A stretch of DNA of 64,000 nt from CAIMUX01 sp964473865 (GTDB taxonomy: Bacteria; Eisenbacteria; RBG-16-71-46; CAIMUX01), in assembly GCA_964473865.1 (NCBI GenBank), contig CAYYQN010000004.1, forward strand, positions 62,001 to 126,000. Direction: 5' to 3'. Of the stretch, positions 63,533-64,000 are shown in pieces; positions within the stretch are counted from its first letter, which is position 1, and each line of letters opens with the position of its first letter. Below the pieces are notes generated by a model. That model did not search any database. It had not been told where the DNA came from and saw only the letters and a list, made by a program, of their open reading frames with translations. Made by a program: the position numbers and the translations under genes.

Positions 63533-64000
63533 TCAGGAGGCCGTGATGCCGGGCGGCATGGGCGCACCGGCCGACGGGCTTTCCCCCCGCAGCACCCCCC
63601 CGTTCCACTGCCGCACCCGCTCGTAGAAGACCGCCAGGATGACGGCGGTGAGAGGCGCCGTGACCAGAAGTCCGATGCACAGGGCCAGCAGGCCGAGCAG
63701 ATTGATGCCGACCAGCGCCAGGGTCAGCAGCAGCAGGCGCATGCGATAGCCGATCATGAGCCTCCAGCTCGCCTTCAGGGCGTCCAGACCGCCCAACCCG
63801 CGGTCAAAGACGAGGTAGCCGGCCTGCGAAAGCCCCAGGGCGACGATCACGCCGGGCAGGATGAAGAAAAGAGTGCTGAGGGCGATCGCGAACCCGCCGA
63901 GGAAGCCCCAGGCGAGCACGGCTCTCCACCGCGGAAACCCGGCGAAGAGGTCGACGAATTCGACTCTGCCCCCGCGGACCGCCTTCAGACCCGCCACGAT
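63533..64000 (-). CDS. integral membrane protein, 5' end outside the window
   Basis: At least 155 residues. Three to four hydrophobic segments are seen: WGFLGGFAIALSTLFFILPG, LLLLTLALVGINLLGLLALC and TAPLTAVILAVFYERV, ending in a soluble Gly/Pro-rich tail. The pattern FILPGVIVALGLSQAGYLVFD with DALKASWRLMIGY resembles DUF975-like or other multi-pass proteins of unknown function. The frame is open to the window edge; a GTG at 63997 is not convincing as a start. No function proposed. Confidence 0.7.
   Translation of the reverse strand: MVAGLKAVRGGRVEFVDLFAGFPRWRAVLAWGFLGGFAIALSTLFFILPGVIVALGLSQAGYLVFDRGLGGLDALKASWRLMIGYRMRLLLLTLALVGINLLGLLALCIGLLVTAPLTAVILAVFYERVRQWNGGVLRGESPSAGAPMPPGITAS

Overview
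The window is high-GC, densely coding DNA from a bacterium with a diderm-type cell envelope. Several very large secreted proteins end in the FlgD-like Ig sorting domain (pattern RPNP...WDG...SGVYYYR...). One also carries a Cys-rich GACCxPDGxC unit, and a dedicated protein carries ten of them. A Tat-tagged TldD, a CBM9/DUF5916 outer-membrane protein and a relic PEP-CTERM tail add to this. The combination is most like environmental lineages such as Candidatus Eisenbacteria or related phyla; that placement is inference, since there is no rRNA or ribosomal protein gene here to settle it.

Layout. 0-7 kb: FlgD-tailed glu-zincin peptidase, convergent Eis-like acetyltransferase, then a two-gene thioredoxin/MauE redox operon. 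7-10.5 kb: tRNA-Leu(TAA) followed by wreckage (MazF C-terminus, headless AAA/DUF4143 ATPase, frameshifted PEP-CTERM gene) and 1.4 kb without a credible gene. 10.5-25 kb: solitary GspE/PilB-type ATPase; a minus-strand run THEP1 NTPase, TldD, TldE, M24 peptidase, DUF5916 protein; TIGR03790-type lipoprotein; small zinc ribbon; HrpB helicase. 25-29 kb: MenG/UbiE methyltransferase, then acpS, an unknown exported protein and a GT4 glycosyltransferase joined by ATGA overlaps; HU on the other strand. 29-38 kb: giant C25 (gingipain-type) peptidase, tRNA-Gln, unknown 489-aa gene, tRNA-Glu, MBL/beta-CASP ribonuclease. 38-46 kb: ten-repeat Cys-rich exported protein, SpoU methyltransferase, rubrerythrin, phosphoglucomutase, ECF sigma factor with coupled membrane partner. 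46-57.5 kb: M12-type peptidase, class V aminotransferase, CopA-type P-ATPase, KAS III, second glu-zincin. 57.7-64 kb: NCS2 purine permease, PflX-like radical SAM protein, TPR serine/threonine kinase with coupled 100-aa protein, and a partial membrane protein.

How it fits together. Four secreted peptidases (two glu-zincins, one C25, one M12) share one C-terminal sorting domain and at least three have good sigma70-type promoters, which suggests an exported-proteolysis lifestyle; no secretion machinery for them is in the window. Housekeeping genes (acpS, menG, pgm, HU, hrpB, three tRNAs) show a chromosomal location. No phage, IS element, CRISPR array or rRNA was found. Most operons are short and coupled by 4-base ATGA overlaps.
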